From assembly GCA_050012175.1 (NCBI GenBank), contig JBEKHR010000016.1, positions 1-64,000 on the forward strand: a stretch of DNA of 64,000 bases, written 5' to 3'. Shown here piece after piece: positions 43,464 to 52,505 of this stretch; the stretch's first letter is position 1; each line of letters starts with the position of its first letter. The translations under genes were made by a program, and so were the position numbers. The notes under the pieces were generated by a model that saw only the letters and a program-made list of their open reading frames with translations, made no database searches and was not told the origin of the DNA. Source of the stretch: CAVROP01 sp050012175 (GTDB lineage: Bacteria > Acidobacteriota > Terriglobia > UBA7540).

Positions 43464-44774
43464 CTATTTGCGAAGATGGACCAGGGACACAGGAGCAATT
43501 GTCCCGTCGGGTAGGCGCCATTCATAGGGCACTACCACCGGGGTAGAGTTGGAAGCCCGCGATAAGAATTCTCCTTTGAAGCCGTATTCGGCAAGGTCTC
43601 CCACCACCCTGAAATAGGCCACTTCCTGGTAGTTTATTATCATGTCATTCCCGTTCTTCGTCCTGACGGACATCTTGACGACGTAACTTTGTGGGAAAAG
43701 GGGCAGGGATTTGAACCGGCAGGCAAGCTTCCCGGTGCCAGCCAGGGCTTCTGGCCGGTGTCCATCCAGCAGCATATTGGCCGTAAAACAAGTGCCGTTG
43801 ATCCCCTGCACGCCAAGGACAACATAGGGCTGCTCCAGGCGCTTCTGCGCGTCGTAATCTATCTCGACAATTAAATCCTCCCCGGGGCGAAACTGGCTGC
43901 TTTCCTCCCCCCGGTCGTTTTTTAACACGACTTTCTGAATGATCAGTCCATAATCCGGATTCACGCAGGAAAAGGCGCGTTCATTAGAGATGTTGTTGAA
44001 ATAGGCCTCCACGATTTCATCTGCCTCTCCGTCTTTATGCAGCCGGCCCTCCTTCAGCCAGACAACCCTTTGGCATAAGCTGCGGATGGCTTCCATATTG
44101 TGACTGACGAACAGGACTGTTCTTCCGCTCTGGGCAAAGCTTCCCATCTTTCCGAGGCATTTCTTTTGGAAGGCGGCGTCGCCCACTGCGAGCACCTCGT
44201 CGACGAGCAGGATTTCGGGTTCAAGGTGGGCGGCTACCGCAAAAGCCAGGCGGACATACATGCCGGAGGAGTAGCGTTTGACGGGCGTGTCGAGAAACTC
44301 TTCAATTTCCGAGAACGCGACGATCTCGTCAAACTTGCGGATAATCTCGGCGCGGGTCATGCCTAGGATGGCGCCGTTAAGGAAGATGTTCTCTCGACCG
44401 GTGAGTTCGTAGTGAAATCCGGTGCCGACCTCAAGGAGGCAGGCGACCCGGCCATCGATGCGGATTCGTCCCTCGGTGGGAATAGTAATCCGGCTTAGGA
44501 GTTTCAACACGGTGCTCTTGCCCGCACCATTGCGGCCGATGATGCCGACCACTTCCCCCTGTTTGATCTGAAAGGAAACATCCTTTAACGCCCAGAAATC
44601 CACCTGCTGCAGCTTGTTTTGCCGGCAGGCGCGAAGCCAGGCGAGCGGCGCGCGTATTGCGCCCTCGATCGCATGGCGCATGCCGTCATTCCGGGCCCGT
44701 TGATGGCCGATGGTGTACCGTTTGCCGAGATTTTCAATGGTGATGGCGGGAGTCGTCGAAGGTGGCTTGCTCAT
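43464..44774 (-). CDS. wzt: Polysaccharide ABC transporter ATP-binding protein (Wzt type)
   Basis: 436 residues. The ATPase domain has Walker A GRNGAGKST at about 80-88, the signature YSSGMYVRLAFAVAAHL and Walker B ILLVDEVLAVGD, then the SHNMEAIRSLC switch. Residues from about 290 form a beta-rich C-terminal domain like the O-antigen-binding domain of Wzt, which recognises the modified chain end. It lies three bases after the Wzm permease stop. It powers export of a polyprenyl-linked glycan across the inner membrane. Confidence 0.92.
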   Translation of the reverse strand: MSKPPSTTPAITIENLGKRYTIGHQRARNDGMRHAIEGAIRAPLAWLRACRQNKLQQVDFWALKDVSFQIKQGEVVGIIGRNGAGKSTVLKLLSRITIPTEGRIRIDGRVACLLEVGTGFHYELTGRENIFLNGAILGMTRAEIIRKFDEIVAFSEIEEFLDTPVKRYSSGMYVRLAFAVAAHLEPEILLVDEVLAVGDAAFQKKCLGKMGSFAQSGRTVLFVSHNMEAIRSLCQRVVWLKEGRLHKDGEADEIVEAYFNNISNERAFSCVNPDYGLIIQKVVLKNDRGEESSQFRPGEDLIVEIDYDAQKRLEQPYVVLGVQGINGTCFTANMLLDGHRPEALAGTGKLACRFKSLPLFPQSYVVKMSVRTKNGNDMIINYQEVAYFRVVGDLAEYGFKGEFLSRASNSTPVVVPYEWRLPDGTIAPVSLVHLRK

Positions 44775-44777
44775 CGT

Positions 44778-45596
44778 TCAAATCACATCCGCAAAAGTTT
44801 GCTCGGTCTTTCTGAAATACCACATACCTGACGCGACGAGGGCGATCACCTCAATCACCGCGATTGCGAGCCCCAGCCAGTAAAAGTTGCTTTGTGCGCC
44901 CAACAGACACCAGCGGAAACCATCTATGGCTCCCACCATCGGATTAAGCGCGTAGAGGAAGCGAAACCGCTCTGGAACGACGCTGCTCTGGAAGCCCACC
45001 GGCGAGATATAAAGACCGAACTGGACTATGAACGGGACAATGAAACGGAAATCACGATACTCGACCATGAGGGCGGCGATCCACAAACCGACCCCAAGTG
45101 AAGCACCGAACACCAGCAGCACAAAAAATGGCAGAAATAGCACGGCCGCAGGAGGCGTATAGCGATACCAAATCATGAGGACAACGAGGAAGACTGCGGA
45201 GATCAGGAAATCCACAAAACTGGTGATGACGCTGCTGACCGTGACGACAACCCGGGGGAAATACACCTTGGAAATTAGGTTGGCATTCGACACGAGGCTG
45301 TTCCCACTTTCGGAGATCGCGGTGGAAAAAAACTGCCAGGGCAGCATGCCGGAAAAAACCAGCAGCGGATACGGCCTTCCTCCGGAAGGCATCTTTCCCA
45401 GCTTCCCAAAGACCACCGTAAGCACAACCATGGTCAGGAGTGGCCGGATGAGCGACCAGCCCACTCCCACGAAGGTTTGCTTGTAGCGCACGAGCAGATC
45501 GCGCCACGCGAGGAAGTAAAACAATTCCCTGTAGCGCCAAAGATCCCGCCAATACTGCCGCTCTGTGCGGCCAGCTTCGATTAGCAATTGAGTCAT
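44778..45596 (-). CDS. wzm: Polysaccharide ABC transporter permease (Wzm type)
   Basis: 272 residues with about six membrane helices. The N-terminal cytoplasmic stretch (YWRDLWRYRELFYFLAWRDL) is typical, followed by YKQTFVGVGWSLIRPLLTMV and later YISPVGFQSSVVPERFRFLY with ALNPMVGAIDGFRW, hallmarks of ABC-2 polysaccharide permeases. It forms the channel with the Wzt protein encoded immediately downstream. The region upstream of it holds only gene remnants, so it may head a transcription unit. Confidence 0.92.
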   Translation of the reverse strand: MTQLLIEAGRTERQYWRDLWRYRELFYFLAWRDLLVRYKQTFVGVGWSLIRPLLTMVVLTVVFGKLGKMPSGGRPYPLLVFSGMLPWQFFSTAISESGNSLVSNANLISKVYFPRVVVTVSSVITSFVDFLISAVFLVVLMIWYRYTPPAAVLFLPFFVLLVFGASLGVGLWIAALMVEYRDFRFIVPFIVQFGLYISPVGFQSSVVPERFRFLYALNPMVGAIDGFRWCLLGAQSNFYWLGLAIAVIEVIALVASGMWYFRKTEQTFADVI

Positions 45597-45661
45597 GCGC
45601 CGTGCATCCGCTGTCCCGAAGCGGGTTTCGTCCTGGCTGGGGTCGTGGGCTTTGGTTCTCC

Positions 45662-45790
45662 GCCTCGGTTGTAGTAAAGCATTAGGATAGTACGATCGAG
45701 GAATTCGAATTTATTTTTCCATAGGATATGAAAAACCTTCGGCCTGGCTGTCACGGAGTAACGAACGAGCCGAGCATAGTAAACTAACAC
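45662..45790 (-). pseudogene. Glycosyltransferase fragment
   Basis: A short open piece reads YYARLVRYSVTARPKVFHIL, WKNKFEFLDRTILMLYY. This resembles an internal N-domain segment of some GT4 enzymes (ARP.I.HILW.NKFE.FDRT.LMLYY). No start, no donor domain and no continuation follow. I read it as a scrap next to the deacetylase remnant. Confidence 0.45.
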
Positions 45791-46151
45791 TCTTGAAACT
45801 TTTCTTCCGAGACCGGCAGCAATCGCCGGGCTACATAGTAGCCCACCCGGAAATAGCAGGTCCGCGACCAGTTGCGCACCTCACGGCCTAGAGCCATGTG
45901 TGTTTTTCCCGGCGGAGTCTCGACAACCTCAGACAAATGAAAAGGAAGGGACACAGTGCCTCGCAAACCCTGGGCGTAGTACAGAGCGTCGTGGAAATTC
46001 CCTTTGATGGACCGGGATAGAACAAGAGCGGAACATTTCCCGTAGCAAATCAGCTCGCTCCCGAACTTAAAGAACCCTGGTTCCCGAGATAGTCTCCCCA
46101 ATCACCTATATTTGTAAAATCATTAGGCCATCGAAAGTGATCGACAATCAT
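45784..46151 (-). pseudogene. Deacetylase-like N-terminal domain remnant (copy 1)
   Basis: From an ATG at 46151 the frame gives MIVDHFRWPNDFTNIG. A shift then gives EPGFFKFGSELICYGKCSAL and NWSRTCYFRVGYYVARRLLP. This matches residues 45-170 of the intact protein at 13685 (DYYRCPKDF, GFFRFGRETTCYG, YYLLRPFVSVSV). The esterase domain is missing and there is at least one frameshift. It is closely similar in DNA to 50905-51520, including non-coding DNA upstream of the ATG. Confidence 0.75.
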
Positions 46152-46481
46152 TCGCTTACTTGTTTCCACGGTGTGCATCACAGACATAGTAGGACCCTCA
46201 GCCCTCGGGCAAAAGCAGGTTCGTAGTCGGCCGTAGATCTATCCGCACGGATATGCTCAAGCTGAGAACGACACCCACCCTTGGCCTGGAGCGTGGCGAA
46301 TGTACAGGCGCAGATACCCCTTGCCCAGATCTTCCCGACACGAGTCTCCTAACAGGTCACGCCGACAGTCCATCGCCCAAACTTCCCCGCGCCTCTCGTC
46401 GCATACTTTCAGGCTCGTTCCCCCGGCCGGACTCTCCGCTAAACCCCCAAGAATTTGACCCCAGCCGCACGACAGCTTGGA

Positions 46482-47459
46482 TCAGTGGTTAGAGGGTGTG
46501 CCGGAAACCTGTGAAGTCACCGGAACGAATTTATTCGAATACCAATTCAGCGTACATTCCAACCCTGCCAGGAAGTTGACCTTCCACTCGTACCCTAGGT
46601 ATCGCCGAGCCCTTCCAATGTCCGCCTGGGAATGTCGTATGTCACCCAGTTGCGCGTTTGCATATTCAGGCTCTAGGTTGCGCCCGACAAGTGAGGACAG
46701 TGATCGCAGTAGGTCATTAAGGGAGCGTCTCTCGCCAGTGCCGATATTGAACACCATCCCTTCCACACCGTTGGCCTGGCACGCAAGCAGGTTAGCGTCG
46801 ACAACGTTTTCGACATACGTGAAGTCACGCGACTGTTCCCCGTCACCATTGACGACAGGACGCCTGCCCGCGAGGGCCGCCTCTACAAAACGTGAAATTA
46901 CTGCCGAGTAGGGGGAATGGGGGTCCTGCCTCGGGCCAAACACGTTGAAGTATCGAAGTGCAACAGTCGGCAAGCCGTAAATGTGGTAAAAGAGCACGCA
47001 ATATTTCTCACCAGCGTGCTTGGTAAGGGCGTAGGGAGAAAGAGGATTCTCCGGCATCGTTTCAACCTTGGGCAGTGTTTCGTTGTCTCCATAGACAGAT
47101 GAAGAGCTTGCAAATACGAACCGCTTCACCTTCGCGTCACGAGCCGCCACCAGCATGTTCAAGGTACCCGTCACATTGGCATTGTTACTCCCTATGGGAT
47201 CATCGACAGAGCGCTCAACGGAGGGAATCGCAGCCTCATGGAGTATGTAATCAACTCCCGCCGCTGCCGATTTGCAGACGGCAAACTCTGAGACGTCGCC
47301 TTCGATCAGCTCAATGCGGTTTAGACATCCCTCAAGATTGCTCTTGAACCCCGTACTGAGATTGTCGAGGACCCTTACGAAGTGACCGGCACCCACTAGC
47401 CTGCGTGCCAGCGACGACCCAATGAACCCCGCGCCGCCGGTCACGAGAAAAGCTGCCAT
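46482..47459 (-). CDS. SDR-family UDP-hexose 4-epimerase-like enzyme
   Basis: About 325 residues from the ATG at 47459. VTGGAGFIGSSLARRLVGAG binds NAD. ILHEAAIPSVERSVDDPIGS, FASSSSVYGDNETLPK, the YALTKHAGE catalytic pair and LRYFNVFGPRQDPHSPYSAV are typical of the WbpP/Gne type of UDP-GlcNAc 4-epimerase and relatives. It probably supplies a galacto-configured precursor. It starts a block after GT2 remnants and may be cotranscribed with Wzm/Wzt, though 900 bases of degenerate DNA lie between. Confidence 0.88.
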   Translation of the reverse strand: MAAFLVTGGAGFIGSSLARRLVGAGHFVRVLDNLSTGFKSNLEGCLNRIELIEGDVSEFAVCKSAAAGVDYILHEAAIPSVERSVDDPIGSNNANVTGTLNMLVAARDAKVKRFVFASSSSVYGDNETLPKVETMPENPLSPYALTKHAGEKYCVLFYHIYGLPTVALRYFNVFGPRQDPHSPYSAVISRFVEAALAGRRPVVNGDGEQSRDFTYVENVVDANLLACQANGVEGMVFNIGTGERRSLNDLLRSLSSLVGRNLEPEYANAQLGDIRHSQADIGRARRYLGYEWKVNFLAGLECTLNWYSNKFVPVTSQVSGTPSNH

Positions 47460-47646
47460 GAAACCTCCCTCTTCACCATGATGCATTTATGCTGGCTCAA
47501 TGCGTGAATCCGGATTCACATCGCCCTCACCAAGCTAAATGCGAATCATCGAGCTAAAGACAGTTATCTATACCCTGGAAAAATCCCAAGAACGCCCCTT
47601 GCCTTCGTCTGGGATTTCGGCCTGTGCGAACTCGGGTGATCCGGCA

Positions 47647-48231
47647 TCAGGCGCCCGTCCAGAATTCATTTCTGCGGGGCCAAAGCGTGCAAGATTTCAG
47701 CCAATTGTCACCGCGTTGCTCCAAACAACGTGGTTCGCCATCGGTTAGAAGCAAACACCCATGGCACGTGCAGTCCCACTCTTGATGAGATTGGCTCTGA
47801 AAAAATTCTAACATGACATCCTCTTTGGGATGGATTCTCATCAAGCCATCCTAAAGAAGGATATCGCTTTGGACCGCATCAATCTCGACGTGCCGTGACA
47901 TTAATCCCAATTGCCGTTCTAGATAGTCCGATTTCCAAAGATCGTCGGGATCCGAGAAAACAATCAACTTTCCGGTGGCCTCCGCAATCCCCCTGTTGTA
48001 GGCCGCGCTGCACCCCCAGTTTCGCTGGTGGCGGAAGTGACGGATTTTCACCTAGGGAAGGCTTGCGACGATTCCGCGCGTGTTGTCTGATGACCCGTCG
48101 CCCACAATGATAATCTCGTCGGGGAAGCAGGTTTCCGCTAAGGCGGTTCCCACGGCCCGGACCAAGAGATGCGAACAGTTGTAAGTGGGTATGGCGACCG
48201 AGATTTTGGGACCTATGAAGTCGCTCTGCAA
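47647..48231 (-). pseudogene. Family 2 glycosyltransferase remnant with in-frame stops
   Basis: One frame from about 48231 reads DFIGPKISVAIPTYNCSHLL, DEIIIVGDGSSDNTRGIVAS and LP. It meets TAG at 48052-48054 and continues in the same frame with VKIRHFRHQRNWGCSAAYNR and GKLIVFSDPDDLWKSDYLER, meets a second TAG at 47851-47853, then reads MRIHPKEDVMLEFFQSQSH. These are the N-terminal GT2 motifs (PTYN, DGSSDNT, DPDD). Two nonsense codons and a missing C-terminal half make it dead. It directly follows an intact GT2. Confidence 0.8.
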
Positions 48232-48272
48232 GTTGGGGTTACCACGCCGCGTGGCAGCAGGCTCGGCCTGAA

Positions 48273-49286
48273 TTACCCTTGCTGCCCCGCCTCCGCGTGC
48301 TTCCAAAGCACCCAGCGACGGGCTAAGGCCGGAGTCGCGTACAGGAGGAAAAACTTGGCCGCCACCCCCCAGGACCATTGGTATTTCAGCGCGATCGAAG
48401 CCGCCTCCCTGGCCTTCGCGATCTCCCCTCTTTCGAGATACCAGTTCGCCCAGGCGCTGTGCACTGAGCGGAGGTCTCGGAGGACCAACCGGCGAACGTG
48501 AGGCGCCATGGCCTGGCTTAATCGCAGATGTTTCTCAAAACGGTACTGACTTTGCCCGAGGCCGAACTCGACCTCGTCCCATAGAGCGCTTGGGCCTGCG
48601 TGCCGTTCACAGGTAGGAGACCTGTCCACCAGGACGAGGACCTTGTTAACGAAACAGAATCCAGTTTTACATGCCAGGCGGAAAATGAAATCATCGTCCT
48701 CGCCGTAGCCTCGAATCCTCGGATCGAAGCCACCCACTCTCCGAGCAAGGTCCGTGCGGGTGACGACAGTTTGTATCCACACGGGCTTGATCCATTGATG
48801 GCGGTCGAGCACCAGCCTTACCGAATCGGAAACCATGCCCATCGGCTCCCTTTTCTCCTCGCCGCGGGCCTGAAACACGCTCGACTTGGCGTGTGGATCG
48901 TTCACGAACTGAAGATCAGTGAAGCAGGCTTGACACTTGCCCTCAAACTTCCGAAGAGCGCTCAACTGAAGCTCCAGTTTCTCGGGCCGCCATTGGTCGT
49001 CTGAGTCCAGGAAAGCGATCCACTCGCCGCTTGCTTCTTTCACCCCTTTGTTGCGCGCCACGCTCTGGCCTTGATTCGGCTGACTGAAATAGCGGACGAT
49101 TTCGCGCAGACGAGGCTGCGCCCCAAGATAACGCTCCAAAACCTGAGCTGTATTGTCGGTCGAGCCATCGTCCACTACGATGATCTCGCGCACTGGATGG
49201 GTCTGCGCGAGGACGCTCTCAATGGCATTAACGATGAGCTTCGCCCGATTGTACGTCGGGATTACGACTGAAACCTTGCTTTCCAA
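48273..49286 (-). CDS. Family 2 glycosyltransferase
   Basis: 337 residues: VSVVIPTYNRAKLIVNAIES, IIVVDDGSTDNTAQVLERYL, GQSVARNKGVKEASGEWIAF and FLDSDDQWRPEKLELQL with the DxD metal site, then RIRGYGEDDDFIFRLA as the probable catalytic acidic region. The C-terminus is a helical, basic tail. An intact enzyme next to its own decayed relative. Donor and acceptor are unknown. Confidence 0.9.
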   Translation of the reverse strand: MESKVSVVIPTYNRAKLIVNAIESVLAQTHPVREIIVVDDGSTDNTAQVLERYLGAQPRLREIVRYFSQPNQGQSVARNKGVKEASGEWIAFLDSDDQWRPEKLELQLSALRKFEGKCQACFTDLQFVNDPHAKSSVFQARGEEKREPMGMVSDSVRLVLDRHQWIKPVWIQTVVTRTDLARRVGGFDPRIRGYGEDDDFIFRLACKTGFCFVNKVLVLVDRSPTCERHAGPSALWDEVEFGLGQSQYRFEKHLRLSQAMAPHVRRLVLRDLRSVHSAWANWYLERGEIAKAREAASIALKYQWSWGVAAKFFLLYATPALARRWVLWKHAEAGQQG

Positions 49287-49453
49287 TTGCTCCCCGCTGT
49301 TTGGGCCCAGTCTTTCCTCTTAGAATATGAGCTAGACGCTCCGGGTCGCAGAAAATCCGCCAGTTTCCTCCTGAATCAGGGATTGAAGCCTGGGAAATTT
49401 GTTCCGCCTCGGAAATAATTTCCTATCTGCCATTGGTGTGTATGGGAAATGAG

Positions 49454-50902
49454 TTACCTTGCCGAAGAACCGTGAAGCCTTCTTGCAACCGCCACAAACT
49501 CGTCCGCCATCCACAGATCGAGCGCTCCAAACACAAACCGGCCGACATTCCGAGCGGGTGGCCGAAGAAGGCCAAGGACCTTTTCTACGCTCATGCCGGC
49601 GGCACGAAACCAGCGGCAGAGGACATATTGGGAGACCCTCTGGACTCCAGTTCGTTCGTAGCTTCCAAGATCCTCGGGAGTCCCCCTGTTTCGGATTGCT
49701 TTCCAAGCTACTGCCCATGGGGCCGTGTTGGGAACCACCACAATGGCTACTCCTCCGTCTGACAGTAAGCTAGCGAAGGATGAGAGGACCTTAATAGGGT
49801 CCGGGACCAGATGTAGGACGTTAGAAAGCAACAGGCAGTCAAACTTCCTGTCCGCCAGTTCCCGACGCGCTTCAGAAAGACCACCCTTGATGATTTCAAC
49901 ACCCTCGACCTCGGCGCCACCCGGAATCACCACGTCCAGAGGCACGGCCGAAACGCGCAATCCTTTTTCGGCAAGGTGGCATTCAGTCGCACCCCAGCCA
50001 CAGCCGATGGAAAGCACGCTCCGGACTTCCTTCGGGATCACAGAGACAACCTCCGGCTTGACGGGTTCGTAATAATTCTTCGAGTACCAATATCTGCTCA
50101 ACTTCGTTTCCGTCTCAAAAAGAGATGCTGGCTGGTTGCCATTCAGTCCGATTCGCAGAAGAACTTGTATCTGTCGCCGCAACTCGGCGTCGTCAATACC
50201 GAAGTCAGTCCCGACATACGTATTCGGAAGATGATGCACCAGGAAGTCGTCCAGGTGCGAAATGCAGACGAATTTCTTGAAGCCGCACTGTGTATAGGGG
50301 TCCGTCGCCGCCGTGCAGAGCAGATCGTACTTTCCCCTATGAGGCCCCACCAGGAACCCGCCGGACTTGATGGCGCGGCGGAGCTGCTCATGGGTCAGAA
50401 CATAGCAACCCGCATGTTCGTTGGTGAAGAAGGCCAGTGTATAGGGGCCACAGGAACGAACGGACGTGGGGTCCCAATGAAAAGGGCCATGCACGTCAGG
50501 GTAGTTGAGTTTGACCTCCCGAGTCCCTTCATAACGAAACATACCCGCCAATTCATCCTCGGGCAGAACCGCGGAAACTTCCAGGAAAGCCCGAAGGTTT
50601 TTCTCTCTGATCAGAGTATCGTCTTCGGAATAAATGAAGAGATTGTAGTCATTCAGCCGGTCGGCGAAAATCCGCTTGTGGGGAAAGGGAAGTGACCAAG
50701 GATCCTTACCCTGCAAATCTACAACAAGAACTTCAACTCCCCGGGCTACATTCTTAGGGGTATTCGAAAGGACCAGGATGTCCGCGTCGAAAGACATGGA
50801 CTGGTATTCTTTCACGACCTCTAACAGGTATGGGTCGTTTCGCGTGCCGTAGCTCGCGATGACGACCAAAACTCTGGTATTGCTTGTTGTCTTCTTGCTC
50901 AT
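49454..50902 (-). CDS. Glycosyltransferase-like domain fused to a SAM methyltransferase
   Basis: 482 residues in two parts. The first 270 or so begin VLVVIASYGTRNDPYLLEVV and contain LNDYNLFIYSEDDTLIREKN, a GT-A-like acidic metal region. From about residue 295, VLSIGCGWGATECHLAEKGL is a methyltransferase motif I, followed by FDCLLLSNVLHLVPDPIKVL and GGVAIVVVPNTAPW. A protein that both adds a sugar and methylates it could cap or time chain growth. Its stop lies upstream of a GT2 gene by about 170 bases. Confidence 0.75.
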   Translation of the reverse strand: MSKKTTSNTRVLVVIASYGTRNDPYLLEVVKEYQSMSFDADILVLSNTPKNVARGVEVLVVDLQGKDPWSLPFPHKRIFADRLNDYNLFIYSEDDTLIREKNLRAFLEVSAVLPEDELAGMFRYEGTREVKLNYPDVHGPFHWDPTSVRSCGPYTLAFFTNEHAGCYVLTHEQLRRAIKSGGFLVGPHRGKYDLLCTAATDPYTQCGFKKFVCISHLDDFLVHHLPNTYVGTDFGIDDAELRRQIQVLLRIGLNGNQPASLFETETKLSRYWYSKNYYEPVKPEVVSVIPKEVRSVLSIGCGWGATECHLAEKGLRVSAVPLDVVIPGGAEVEGVEIIKGGLSEARRELADRKFDCLLLSNVLHLVPDPIKVLSSFASLLSDGGVAIVVVPNTAPWAVAWKAIRNRGTPEDLGSYERTGVQRVSQYVLCRWFRAAGMSVEKVLGLLRPPARNVGRFVFGALDLWMADEFVAVARRLHGSSAR

Positions 50903-50904
50903 GA

Positions 50905-51520
50905 CTAGGTTTTCTGAAAGCAGGGCAGGTTGAATTCTTGTGGTGGCGGTCTATGACCGTCGCCTGTCTCGACGTTGTGAGTGATTAGGGCACAGGCCTG
51001 CTTACCTTCCGGCCAAAACCAAATAAAGGGTATAGTTTGGTCCTTCCTCCCCGGGAGAATCAATACGACGACGGATTCAAGAATTTGCTCGACGGTCGTA
51101 TCCACCGGCCACCGAGGAAAAGGGTGCTTGTGCCATCCGCGCAATGAAAGCCTTTGAAGATGCTTACGAGCCGACACCGACAGCAATGGCCGGGCTGCGT
51201 AGTAGCCTATTCGGAGAAAGCGGTCCTGCGACCAGTTGCGCGGTTCATGCCCTAGAGCGGTGGTGTATTTTTCCCGGCGGAGGGTCTCGACAACCTCGGA
51301 CACATGAACAAGGAAGGGACACAGTTCCTTGCGAATCCTGAGCGGAGTCTAGAGAGTCGTGTAAGTTCCCCTTAATGGACCGGGATGGAACAAAAGCGGA
51401 GCATTTCCCGTAGCAGATCAGCTCGCTCCCCAACTTAAAGAACCCTGGTTCTCCAAATAGCTCCCCCCGAACCCCTATATCTACAAAATCATCAGGGCAT
51501 CGAAAGTGATCGACAATCAC
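50905..51520 (-). pseudogene. Deacetylase-like N-terminal domain remnant (copy 2)
   Basis: Two overlapping frames rebuild a larger part of the same domain. The frame from 51520 reads MIVDHFRCPDDFVDIGVRGE and EPGFFKLGSELICYGKCSAF. The other reads SEVVETLRREKYTTALGHEP, GYYAARPLLSVSARKHLQRL, SLRGWHKHPFPRWPVDTTVE and FIWFWPEGKQACALITHNVE. The last piece reaches the first motif of the esterase domain (compare ITHDVEG in the intact gene, here ITHNVE) before the sequence stops. A frameshift and the loss of the catalytic domain make it non-functional. Confidence 0.8.
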
Positions 51521-51647
51521 TAGGTTACTTGGTTATCCGGTGTGCACTGCAGACATAGGAGGAGCCACAGCTCTCGGGCAAAGGCAGGTTCGGAGTAGCC
51601 CGTGGATCTTAACTGTTCACCTCACCCCCGGGGACAACCTCAGATCC

Positions 51648-52505
51648 CTAGGACGCACCAAGATACTCGCGCAGGCCATCCTGCCACGCCCTGAAGGTGT
51701 TCAACCCAAGGAGCTTTAAGCCGCGATTTTCCAGTACTGAGTACTTCGGCCTAGGGACCTTGGCAGGAAACTCATTCGGCCCCGCAACCTTCAGACTAAC
51801 TTGGGTGTTTGTCAGTGCAAAGATCTCTCGGGCAAACTCGAACCAGGAGCAACCGCCCTCGGCGGTGGCGTGGTATAAGCCGTAAGCCTCGCAGCGGCTC
51901 AGCACAACCATTTGCCGCGCCAATTCTGGGGTCGCTGTGGGGGTCACAAACTCACTGTCCACCACGCGCACTTCGCCCCGCTCCTTCGCCAGTTTGAGCA
52001 TCAGTTGGATGAAATTCAGTCCCCCTTTTGCGCGGCACGGACTCTTCCCGTAAATCGCCGAAGTGCGTAGCACGAAATGCTTGCCTACTATGGAGCGGAC
52101 AAAGTATTCCCCGGCTAACTTCGAGTTCCCGTACACACTCAAGGGCCTGGGCGGATCCCCCTCCTCGTAGGGGCTGCCCTTGCTCCCGTCAAACACGTAG
52201 TCCGTACTGACATGCATAAGCGCCGAGCCGATATCCCGCGCAACCAGCGCGAGGTTTCTTGCACCCAACGCATTGATGGCGAAGGCCTTGTCAGGTTCCA
52301 ATTCGCAGTTCTCTACATGGTGCATTGCCGCCGTGTTCACCACGATGTCGGGTTGCAACTCACGCAGTTTATTCGAAACCGACCCTCGATTTGCGATTTC
52401 GAGGTCCGCGTGGGTCAGGGCAAACACTTCGTCCCCGTTGCCCGCGAAGGCGTGGACCACGTCGGTCCCCAGTTGGCCATTCCCGCCCAGCACCGCGACT
52501 TTCAT
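51648..52505 (-). CDS. rfbD: dTDP-4-dehydrorhamnose reductase
   Basis: About 285 residues. The ATG at 52505 is fixed by the N-terminal VAVLGGNGQLGTDVVHAF and by a four-base overlap with the upstream SDR stop. NTAAMHHVENCELEPDKAFA, MHVSTDYVFDGSKGSPYEEG, the YGNSK catalytic pair and GCSWFEFAREIF are all RmlD features. It reduces dTDP-4-keto-L-rhamnose to dTDP-L-rhamnose. It is the intact counterpart of the broken rmlD at 1275-2170 and may now serve the whole locus. An alternative is a related 6-deoxyhexose reductase. Confidence 0.88.
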   Translation of the reverse strand: MKVAVLGGNGQLGTDVVHAFAGNGDEVFALTHADLEIANRGSVSNKLRELQPDIVVNTAAMHHVENCELEPDKAFAINALGARNLALVARDIGSALMHVSTDYVFDGSKGSPYEEGDPPRPLSVYGNSKLAGEYFVRSIVGKHFVLRTSAIYGKSPCRAKGGLNFIQLMLKLAKERGEVRVVDSEFVTPTATPELARQMVVLSRCEAYGLYHATAEGGCSWFEFAREIFALTNTQVSLKVAGPNEFPAKVPRPKYSVLENRGLKLLGLNTFRAWQDGLREYLGAS

